A stretch of DNA of 64,000 bases from Candidatus Brocadiaceae bacterium (GTDB lineage Bacteria; Planctomycetota; Brocadiia; SM23-32). Positions 57,746 through 64,000 of this stretch are shown piece after piece (position 1 is the stretch's first letter; each line of letters opens with the position of its first letter). The stretch spans positions 48,519-112,518 of the forward strand of contig JAAYEJ010000067.1 in the NCBI GenBank assembly GCA_012728835.1, in the 5' to 3' direction. Under the pieces are notes generated by a model. That model did no database searches and was not told where the DNA came from. It was given only the letters and a program-made list of their open reading frames with translations. A program made the position numbers and the translations under genes.

Positions 57746-58930
57746 TCAGGTGGCAGCCCGACGGAGGACGTCGTGCACGGTGCGGGCGTTGACGTGCAGG
57801 TCGAACTGCTCCTCGGCCAGCCGGCGGCCGGCGGCCGTCACCCGTGCACGCAGGCGCGCGTCGGTCAGCATGCGCTCGATCGCGTCCGCCAGGGCGTCGG
57901 GGTCGCCCGGCGGGCAGAGCAGGCCCGTCTGGTCCGCCCGGATCGCCTCCGGAAGCCCGCCGACGGCGCCGGCGACCACGGGGGTCCCGCAGGCGAGCGC
58001 CTCGACCGCCACGTTCGGCAGGCCGTCCACGTCGCCGTCGCGCGCACGCACGGAGGGCACGGCCAGCAGGTCGGCGCCGTGGTAGCGCTCGGGCATGTCC
58101 GCGTGGGGCAGCCAGCCGGCGAACGAGACGCAGTCGCCGAGGTCCAGTCGCCGCGCGAGCGCCTCCAGGGCCGCGCGCAGGGGGCCGTCCCCGGCGATCT
58201 CGCACAGCACCGCGCACCGCGTGCGCAGCCGCCGCAGGGCGTGCAGAAGCACGTCGAAGCCCTTCTTCGGCACCATGCGGCCCACCGCCAGGATGCGCGC
58301 CGGGCGCCCGGGCTGCGGGCGCGGGCGGTAGGCGAAGCGCGCCAGGTCGGTGCCGTGGTAGATGCGCACGACCTTGGGCCTGTCCGCCGGCCGCAGGAGC
58401 GCGCGCAGCCGCCCCGCGCCGGCCTCGGTGCAGGCGATGCAGACTCGAGCGCCCCGCCCCTTCCGGGCGATCGTCTTCGGGCGCACGTACAGGTCGCGCG
58501 CGTGCGCGGCGAAGCTCACGGAGACCTCCGGCAGCTCGCCCGCCATCGCCAGCGCCATGAGCGTGGGCAGGCCGGCGAAGTGCGCGTGCAGGTGCTCGAC
58601 GTGCAGCTCGCGCGCGCGCCGCACGAAGAACCCGAGCACGCGCCGCCTGCGCAGCAAGCCCGCCAGCGCGCGCGGAGCGCCGAGCCCGAAGCCGCACGCA
58701 AGGCGCACGGCGCCGAGCGCGTCCGCCGCGTCGGCCGCCCCGGCCTGGTCCGCCCGCGCCGTGCGCACGCCTGCGTCGACGCCGTCCGGGCCCCGGCTCA
58801 GGACGAAGGCCGTCACCTCGGCGCCGCAGGCCGCCACGGCCCGCATCTCGGCGGCGATGAACGTCTCGCTGGCGTTCGGGTAGCGCTCCAGAACGTAGCC
58901 GAGGCGAAACGGTTCGGACGCAGCCGCCAT
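57746..58930 (-). CDS. Glycosyltransferase, GT4-like
   Basis: A 394-residue GT-B enzyme. LGYVLERYPNASETFIAAEM opens it, a pattern of exopolysaccharide glycosyltransferases. HVEHLHAHFAGLPTLMALAM and SFAAHARDLYV are in the N-domain. KVVRIYHGTDLARF, VGRMVPKKGFDVLLHAL and the donor-site DGLPNVAVEALACGTPVVAG form the C-domain. Likely builds a surface polysaccharide. The open frame extends far upstream, but the promoter and GGGGGACCC before ATG 58930 fix the start. Divergent from comEC. Confidence 0.9.
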   Translation of the reverse strand: MAAASEPFRLGYVLERYPNASETFIAAEMRAVAACGAEVTAFVLSRGPDGVDAGVRTARADQAGAADAADALGAVRLACGFGLGAPRALAGLLRRRRVLGFFVRRARELHVEHLHAHFAGLPTLMALAMAGELPEVSVSFAAHARDLYVRPKTIARKGRGARVCIACTEAGAGRLRALLRPADRPKVVRIYHGTDLARFAYRPRPQPGRPARILAVGRMVPKKGFDVLLHALRRLRTRCAVLCEIAGDGPLRAALEALARRLDLGDCVSFAGWLPHADMPERYHGADLLAVPSVRARDGDVDGLPNVAVEALACGTPVVAGAVGGLPEAIRADQTGLLCPPGDPDALADAIERMLTDARLRARVTAAGRRLAEEQFDLHVNARTVHDVLRRAAT

Positions 58931-58960
58931 GGGTCCCCCGGAACACATTCCTCTGCCACA

Positions 58961-58990
58961 TTGCAGCCGGACAGGTCGCTGCACTATCCT
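58961..58990 (+). promoter_or_regulatory. Promoter of comEC (rightward)
   Basis: TTGCAG - 18 bp - TATCCT. Its -10 overlaps the -10 of a leftward promoter. Confidence 0.58.
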
Positions 58991-59015
58991 AACGGAGTCG
59001 CAGAGGGGGGTGCAA
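58986..59015 (-). promoter_or_regulatory. Promoter of the glycosyltransferase (leftward)
   Basis: Minus-strand TTGCAC (59015-59010) - 18 bp - TAGGAT (58991-58986), sharing the TATCCTA core with the rightward promoter. Confidence 0.52.
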
Positions 59016-59032
59016 TCGGCGAGGGACGACGC

Positions 59033-61558
59033 ATGGAGCAGGACGGGCAGGACGCGCCCCGGGCGCAGTCGGAACGACCTCCGCGGCATCGCCCGCTGGT
59101 GCCCGTGCTGGTGGGCCTGGCGTCCGGGATCGCCCTGGATGCCCGGCTGCAGCCGCCGGGGTGGGCCTGGCTTGCGGTGCTGGCGCCCGTGGCGGCGCTC
59201 GCGTGGTGGGGCGTGCGGGGCGGGCTCGGGGGCCCGGGCTGCTGGGTCCTGGCCGTCGTCCTGACGGCCGCCTTCGGAGGGTTCTGGCACGAGGCGCGCT
59301 TCCGGCATCGAGGGCCGGAGCACCTGACCGAACGGCAACTCGACGGCGCGGCGCTGTATTGCGTGCGCGGGCGGGTCCGCGATGCCCCGCTGCGCCACGT
59401 CGGCCGGACGGGGACCGGGGCCGCCCCCTACTGGTCCACCCGGGTGGCGCTGGAAGGCCTCTCGGCCGACGGCCGCGTGTGGCGCCGGGCAAGCGGCGGC
59501 GTGACGGTCTTCAGCGACGGCGAACGGCCGCCCGTGCGGGCGGGCGACCGGGTGGAGTTCCGCACGAGTCTGCAGGGCAACCGCCCGCCCACGAACCCCG
59601 GCGAGCGCGACCGCGCGCTCGTCTACGACCGCCAGGGCAGCCATGCCACCGCGTCCGTGCACGGGCCGGAGGCCTTCCGGGTCCTGCAGGCGGGCCGCCT
59701 GCACCGGCCGGCAGTTGCGGCGGGGCGGGCGCGTGCGTTCCTGGACGAGCGGCTGGCTGCGCTGCTCGCCGAACGTTCGCCCGAGGCATACGGCCTGATC
59801 GGCGCCCTGCTCCTGGGCCGGCGCAACGAACTGACGGCCGAACAGGACGCCCTGCTCAAGGAGTCCGGCACCCTGCATTTCCTGGCCATCAGCGGGCTGC
59901 ACGTCGGGCTGTTCTGCCTCTTCTGGCAATCCGTGCTGGCGCTGACCGGCCTGCGGGTGGGATGGCGTTCGTCCGTCTGCATCGTGCTCATCTGGGGCTA
60001 CGTGCTGCTCACGGGGGCGCAGGTCTCGGCGACGCGGGCGGCGCTGATGCTCACGCTCATGCTGGCGGCCCCGCTGGTCGGGCGGCAGTGGGATTCCCTC
60101 TCGGCGCTGTGCGCGGCGGCCGTGGTGATCCTGGTGGTCTGGCCTCCGCAGCTCTTCAGCGTCGGCTTCCAGCTCACGTTCGTGGCCGTGTGGGCGCTCA
60201 TCTGCGTCTACCCGCGGCTGAGCGGCCTGCTCTGGCCCTGGCAGGACCTGGTGGACGACCTGCAGCATCCGGCCGAGCGGAGCGTGTGGGGCGACCTGTG
60301 GCGGGTCTCAAAGGCCTACCTGCTGCTCTCGTGCGTGGTCTGGGCGGTCACGGCCCCGCTGCGCGTCTACCACTTCCACATGCTGTCGGTCTGGGGGCCG
60401 CTGGTGAACCTGCTGATGTGGCCCCTGGTGCTCGCGGTCCTCATCTCGTGCCTTCCGCTGGCGGCCGGCATGCTGCTGGGAGGCCCGGCGGCGGGGCTCA
60501 CGGCTGCCGTGGCCGCGTTCTTCGCCGACGCCGCGCACGGCCTGCTCCGGGCGGTCGTACGGCTGCCGGGCGCCGCCGCCTGCCTGGCCGGGCCGCCGGC
60601 ATGGTGGGTGGCGTTGTGCTACGCCGCCATGGCCCTCTGGGTGCTGGGCGGCCGACAGCGCCGGGGGCGCACGGTGTTCATCATCGCAACCGCTCTATTG
60701 GGGATGACTTATGTGGGCAACGACGTCGCCGTCCGGCTCGGCAGGCACTTCCGCCTGACCATCGCCGACGTCGGAATGGGGCAGGCGGCCCTGATGGAGG
60801 TGCCGGCCGGGCAGACGCTGCTGCTCGACGCCGGCTCCCGGCGCTGGAGCGCCCGAACGGCCGTGGCCGAGCTGCTCTGGCACCGGCGTGTGAGGCGGCT
60901 GGACGCCGTCGTGCTCTCGCACCTGGATAGCGATCACTGCAGCTTCGTGCCGTTCCTGGCCGAACGGTTCGCCATCCGTCGGATCATGGTGCCGGAGGAC
61001 GCCCTGCCCGACCCGCCGGCCGACCGCGTCCGGGAGACGCTCCGCGACCTGGGCTTCGAGTGGCGGCCCCTGCGCCAGGGCGCCCACATCTCCGGAGGCG
61101 GCCTCTGCTGCCGCGTGCTGCACCCCAGTCTCGTCTTCGCGACCACGCCGGGCCTGTCCGACAACGACGGTTCGCTGGTGGTCCGCTGCGACTACGGGGG
61201 CGCACGCATCCTGCTGACGGGCGACGTGCAGGAACGCGCGATGCACCGGCTTGTGAGCGACTGCGCGCCCGAACTGCGCGCCGACGTGCTGCTGATGCCA
61301 CACCATGCGCACTTCCACCCCGGGCTCGAGGCGTTCGTCGCGGCCGTGAGGCCGCGTGTGGCCGTCGTCAGCGGGCGGCCCGCCGACTGCGACCCCCGCG
61401 CGGCCGCGCACCTGGCCGAGCGCGGCACTTCGCTTTGGATCACGGGGCGGGAAGGCGCTATCATCGTGCGCGTCCAGGGCGGCCGGGTGTCCGTGCGCGG
61501 CCATGCCTCCGGGCGGACCGAGTCGTTCGCGCCCGCGGAGCCGTCTTCGCCGCCCTGA
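59033..61558 (+). CDS. comEC: ComEC/Rec2-family DNA uptake channel
   Basis: An 841-residue membrane protein. The N-terminal part has two or three helices and an OB-like DUF4131 region (CVRGRVRDAPLRHVGRT). The competence domain (about 225-520) shows GLIGALLLGRRNELTAEQ and HFLAISGLHVGLFCLFW, the family hallmarks. The C-terminal metallo-beta-lactamase domain has LSHLDSDHCSFVPF, TTPGLSDNDGSLVVRCDYGG and PHHAHFHPGLEAF. It would pass single-stranded DNA through the inner membrane. With the PilT and PilD genes, it suggests natural competence, though no ComEA is in view. Confidence 0.93.
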   Translation: MEQDGQDAPRAQSERPPRHRPLVPVLVGLASGIALDARLQPPGWAWLAVLAPVAALAWWGVRGGLGGPGCWVLAVVLTAAFGGFWHEARFRHRGPEHLTERQLDGAALYCVRGRVRDAPLRHVGRTGTGAAPYWSTRVALEGLSADGRVWRRASGGVTVFSDGERPPVRAGDRVEFRTSLQGNRPPTNPGERDRALVYDRQGSHATASVHGPEAFRVLQAGRLHRPAVAAGRARAFLDERLAALLAERSPEAYGLIGALLLGRRNELTAEQDALLKESGTLHFLAISGLHVGLFCLFWQSVLALTGLRVGWRSSVCIVLIWGYVLLTGAQVSATRAALMLTLMLAAPLVGRQWDSLSALCAAAVVILVVWPPQLFSVGFQLTFVAVWALICVYPRLSGLLWPWQDLVDDLQHPAERSVWGDLWRVSKAYLLLSCVVWAVTAPLRVYHFHMLSVWGPLVNLLMWPLVLAVLISCLPLAAGMLLGGPAAGLTAAVAAFFADAAHGLLRAVVRLPGAAACLAGPPAWWVALCYAAMALWVLGGRQRRGRTVFIIATALLGMTYVGNDVAVRLGRHFRLTIADVGMGQAALMEVPAGQTLLLDAGSRRWSARTAVAELLWHRRVRRLDAVVLSHLDSDHCSFVPFLAERFAIRRIMVPEDALPDPPADRVRETLRDLGFEWRPLRQGAHISGGGLCCRVLHPSLVFATTPGLSDNDGSLVVRCDYGGARILLTGDVQERAMHRLVSDCAPELRADVLLMPHHAHFHPGLEAFVAAVRPRVAVVSGRPADCDPRAAAHLAERGTSLWITGREGAIIVRVQGGRVSVRGHASGRTESFAPAEPSSPP

Positions 61559-61609
61559 GGGCGCCACGGTGCACCCGTCGCAGCCGACAGCCGGCAAGGA
61601 GGTCACCAT

Positions 61610-63517
61610 ATGAGTCCAGGGCCGGTGCGCAGGGTGGCGGAGGACGCGCGGTTCCTGTTTGCCGTCACGGTCGCCGCAGCGGCGTTCGCCTACGTCGGCC
61701 CGATCAGGGCGTACGACCTGTGGTGGCACCTGAAGGCGGGCGCCATGATCCTGGAGTCCGGCGTGGTGCCGCAGACGGATCCGTTCTCGTTCACGGCCGC
61801 CGGCCGGCCCTGGACCTACCACTCCTGGCTTAGCGGGGTCATCCTCTCGCTCGTGTGGCGCAGCGGCGGCGCGCCGGGCATCGTCATCTTCCGGTCTCTG
61901 ATGCTGGCGGCGGCCCTGGGAGTCTCGTGGATCGCCGCGCGACGGCGGGGCGTCGGGGCCGGGGCGGCCACGGTGTTCGTCCTGACCGCCTGCCTGCAGA
62001 TGCGCGTGCGCGCCCTGGCCCGGCCGTTCCTGTTCTCGTTCGTCCTGTTCATCCTGTTCGTGGTGATCCTGCAGCCGACGGCCTCGCGCGACAGGCAGGG
62101 AGAGGCGGGCGCGCGCCCCGGCGTGGCGGCATTCCTGTGGGGACGCGCCGGGCGCCTGCTCCTGCTGCCGGTGCTGATGCTGCTGTGGGTGAACCTGCAC
62201 GCGGGCTTCGCGGCCGGCCTGCTCGCCATCGGCGCATACGGTGCGGGCGCACTGGTGGCGCTCGCCGTGCGGCCGAACCGCCCGCCATGCGCCGCCGCGC
62301 TCCTGAAGGGGCCGGAGGGTGCGCGGTTCCGGGCACTCCTGGCCGCCGGAGTGCTGAGCCTGATCGTCTGCCTGGCCACCCCGAACTTCACCGGCACCCT
62401 CCTGTATCCGTTCCGGCTGACGCGGCAAGTCCTGCTGCTCAGGCGCGTCCAGGAATGGCAGCCCGTGCCGCTTAGCGCGCCCTACACCATCTTCTGGGCG
62501 GTTCTGGCGCTCGGGCTCGTTCTGATGGCGCGGTCGGCGGTGATCGGCGCCCGGACGGGCCGGCTGCGCGCGGAGGCGGGGCAGTTCGTCACCGACGCCC
62601 TGCTGCTGGCCGGCTTCGCGGCGCTGTCCGCCCAGGCCGTACGCCACATGGCCTGGGTGCTGCTGCTGGCGCCGCCCATCCTCGGCTGGCACCTTGACGC
62701 GACACGGCGCGGCGAAGGCCCGCCCGGCCAGCCCCCGGCCGCCCGGCCGCTGTACGCCTATGCGGGCCTCGTCCTGGCCGTCCTGCTCGGCGCCGGACCG
62801 TTCCTGAGCAGCGACGCCGCGCACCTGCAACCATCCCGCTACCGGGTGCCCATCAAGGCCTGCGACTTCATCGAGGAGCACCGCCTGTACCTGCGCCCCT
62901 ACAACACCTATGACTGGGGCGGCTACCTCATCTGGCGGCACTGGCCGCAGATGAAGGTCTTCGTCGACGGCCGTTGCCTCCTCTACGGCGACCGCATCAT
63001 CGGCCAGACCCTCCAGATCGAGGACGGCGCCGAAGGCTGGCCGCAGGTCCTCCGGTCGCACGACGTCCAGATGCTGATCGTCAACTACAGGAAGCGCGAC
63101 TGCCGCCACCTGTTCGCCGACGACCGCTGGCGGTGCGTCTACTGGGACGACATCGCGGTGATCGCCCTTCGCGACGATCTGGCGGCGGCCCCCGCCGACG
63201 GACTGCGCACGTTCCCGCTCACGAACCCCGCCCTGTCCCCGGAACAACGCCAGGACGCCGACCCCGAGATGGTGCTGGCCGAACTGGACGCCGTGCTGGC
63301 GCGCGACCCCGAAGTCTGGACGGCATGGGCGTTCCGCGCACAGACCCTTGTGCGGGCCGGGCGCCCCGACGAGGCACTGTCGGCGGCCCGACGAGCCGTG
63401 GACCTGGAGGCATGGCACGCCGAGCCCTGGCGCGCCGTTCGGGACGCCGCCCAGGCCGCCGGCCGAGCCGACCTGGCCGCCGAAGGCGCCCGCAAACTCG
63501 CCCGCCTCGCCCCCTGA
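61610..63517 (+). CDS. Multi-pass membrane protein, GT-C-like, with C-terminal TPR
   Basis: A 635-residue protein with about ten membrane helices to residue 405. The first loop, DLWWHLKAGAMILESGVVPQ then TDPFSFT, is the pattern of GT-C/dolichyl-phosphate-mannose-like membrane proteins common in Chloroflexi and Planctomycetes. The soluble part has NTYDWGGYLIWRHWPQMKVF and ends with one or two TPR-like repeats (AWAFRAQTLVRAGRPDEALS). The acidic residue expected for glycosyl transfer is not certain. A perfect AAGGAGGT precedes ATG 61610. Lies 51 bp after comEC. Confidence 0.72.
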   Translation: MSPGPVRRVAEDARFLFAVTVAAAAFAYVGPIRAYDLWWHLKAGAMILESGVVPQTDPFSFTAAGRPWTYHSWLSGVILSLVWRSGGAPGIVIFRSLMLAAALGVSWIAARRRGVGAGAATVFVLTACLQMRVRALARPFLFSFVLFILFVVILQPTASRDRQGEAGARPGVAAFLWGRAGRLLLLPVLMLLWVNLHAGFAAGLLAIGAYGAGALVALAVRPNRPPCAAALLKGPEGARFRALLAAGVLSLIVCLATPNFTGTLLYPFRLTRQVLLLRRVQEWQPVPLSAPYTIFWAVLALGLVLMARSAVIGARTGRLRAEAGQFVTDALLLAGFAALSAQAVRHMAWVLLLAPPILGWHLDATRRGEGPPGQPPAARPLYAYAGLVLAVLLGAGPFLSSDAAHLQPSRYRVPIKACDFIEEHRLYLRPYNTYDWGGYLIWRHWPQMKVFVDGRCLLYGDRIIGQTLQIEDGAEGWPQVLRSHDVQMLIVNYRKRDCRHLFADDRWRCVYWDDIAVIALRDDLAAAPADGLRTFPLTNPALSPEQRQDADPEMVLAELDAVLARDPEVWTAWAFRAQTLVRAGRPDEALSAARRAVDLEAWHAEPWRAVRDAAQAAGRADLAAEGARKLARLAP

Positions 63518-63689
63518 CGCCGGGCGTCCTCAATCGGCAGCCCCGGGCGTCCCGCCCCGCCGCGTGCCCCGCCGGCGTCCCCCCCCGCATGTCGTCCTGA
63601 GCGCCGCTCCGGCGGCGCGAAGGATCACGCCGTTCCGCGCGTCGGCGCACCGGCCGTCCTCGCGTGTGCCGTCCCCTATGCAGATGTTT

Positions 63690-63707
63690 TGTAAATAAAT
63701 ATTTACA
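63690..63707. promoter_or_regulatory. 18-bp operator-like dyad TGTAAATA-AA-TATTTACA
   Basis: Eight-base perfect inverted arms around a 2-bp centre, placed 21 bp upstream of the -35 box at 63729. Confidence 0.6.
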
Positions 63708-63728
63708 CGAGATTGAATAAATAGCCAA

Positions 63729-63757
63729 TTGCCGCCTCCCGCCCCATGGGCTATAGT
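63729..63757 (+). promoter_or_regulatory. Promoter of the gene at the window end
   Basis: TTGCCG - 17 bp - TATAGT. Confidence 0.65.
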
Positions 63758-63922
63758 ACATCGACATGAAGTGTGCCCCCGGGGCGGAGGGGCCGGGGTG
63801 GCGGACTTCGGCATGGGGTGCGGCAGCCCGGCGGGCCGGCGGCGGCAGAACAGCCGCCTCTGCCCCGCGGAGTGCCGTGCCATGTGTCGGTGATCGGCCC
63901 TCTTGCTCTCGGGGAGGCGGCC

Positions 63923-64000
63923 ATGGCAGGCACGCATCGGGGACGCACGTCGGCTTCCGTACGGACCGTATCGGCATTCCTCTTCCTCTTCGCCGCGGCC
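63923..64000 (+). CDS. Exported protein, cut by the window end
   Basis: Only 26 codons are present, MAGTHRGRTSASVRTVSAFL plus FLFAAA: a basic N-terminus followed by a hydrophobic stretch, so a signal peptide or anchor. RBS GGGGAGG precedes ATG 63923. It lies under the AT-rich operator and promoter. The product cannot be told. Confidence 0.55.
   Translation, partial: MAGTHRGRTSASVRTVSAFLFLFAAA

Larger units (their letters stand above)
63518..63922. promoter_or_regulatory. AT-rich regulatory intergenic region
   Basis: No gene seen. It holds an AT-rich island near 63685-63720, unique in this GC-rich window, with an 18-bp dyad (TGTAAATA-AA-TATTTACA) and a promoter to its right. A roughly 165-bp leader follows before the truncated gene. 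Confidence 0.55.

Noticed and set aside
57773..59032. 420-codon in-frame extension upstream of comEC
   Set aside because: It lies antisense to the glycosyltransferase. Promoter and family N-terminus put the start at 59033.
58931..60268. Upstream extension of the minus-strand glycosyltransferase frame
   Set aside because: Antisense to comEC, no similarity. The start at 58930 matches the family.
1..64000. tRNA or rRNA genes, CRISPR array, prophage
   Set aside because: Scanned by eye: no tRNA-like cloverleaf with TTCGA arm, no rRNA signature, no regularly spaced repeats, no phage structural genes. A covariance-model scan could still find a small RNA.

Overview
The window is a dense, high-GC bacterial chromosome segment with about 50 protein genes, no rRNA or tRNA that I can see, and no CRISPR array. 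The organism has a Gram-negative envelope: a Kdo transferase (LPS), a secretin, a BamE-like lipoprotein and many lipobox signal peptides. It also carries a Hanks-type Ser/Thr kinase with a periplasmic tail, a GH42-like protein, a DUF4838 protein and a recombinase-associated small HTH remnant of a type common in Planctomycetota. I infer a member of Planctomycetota or a close relative, probably known mainly from environmental genomes. That placement is an inference from gene content, not a phylogeny.

Layout. 0-8.2 kb: an aldo/keto reductase fused to a CBM9-like domain, prepilin peptidase, then prs-argS-HAD and waaA. 8.2-11.6 kb: an operon of a PilT ATPase, a lipoprotein, NAD(P)HX epimerase, a deoxyribosyltransferase-like protein and a small membrane protein. 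11.7-16 kb: a three-gene redox operon (SDR, flavoprotein dehydrogenase, old-yellow-enzyme type protein). 16.1-21 kb: membrane M48 protease with an AmmeMemoRadiSam radical SAM enzyme, then efp and DUF2851. 21-26 kb, minus strand: tandem NDK-like protein, metallo-beta-lactamase hydrolase, purH, glycosyltransferase. 26.2-30.3 kb: GH42-like protein, sugar-nucleotide epimerase, DUF192 protein. 30.4-33.7 kb: a truncated SplB-like gene, RNase HII-like protein, family-4 uracil-DNA glycosylase and ClpP. 33.8-40 kb: secretin with a long C-terminal extension, BamE-like lipoprotein, ABC exporter, lipoprotein and pseudouridine synthase.

40.2-46 kb holds a compact FHA - DUF4438 - Ser/Thr kinase operon followed by rarA. 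46-49.5 kb has a DUF4838 protein and a split membrane/spermidine-synthase-like pair. 49.5-55.3 kb is an accessory island. It has lower GC in places and contains remnants of IS66, IS110 and IS3 transposases and a recombinase-associated HTH protein. These surround an exported LolA-like protein and a tightly overlapping minus-strand operon: arsenate-reductase-like lipoprotein, Cys-containing PadR regulator, DGC zinc-binding protein and BioB-like radical SAM enzyme. 55.4-64 kb returns to core-like genes (GNAT, M28 peptidase, flavin reductase-like, glycosyltransferase, ComEC, a GT-C-like membrane protein). It ends in an AT-rich operator/promoter region and a gene cut by the window edge.

Transcription signals are unusually readable. 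At least a dozen genes are preceded by TTGnnn - 17/18 bp - TAnnnT, usually 30-70 bp before the start codon, and genes inside operons are often coupled by ATGA or GTGA overlaps. I used both patterns to choose starts and operon borders.
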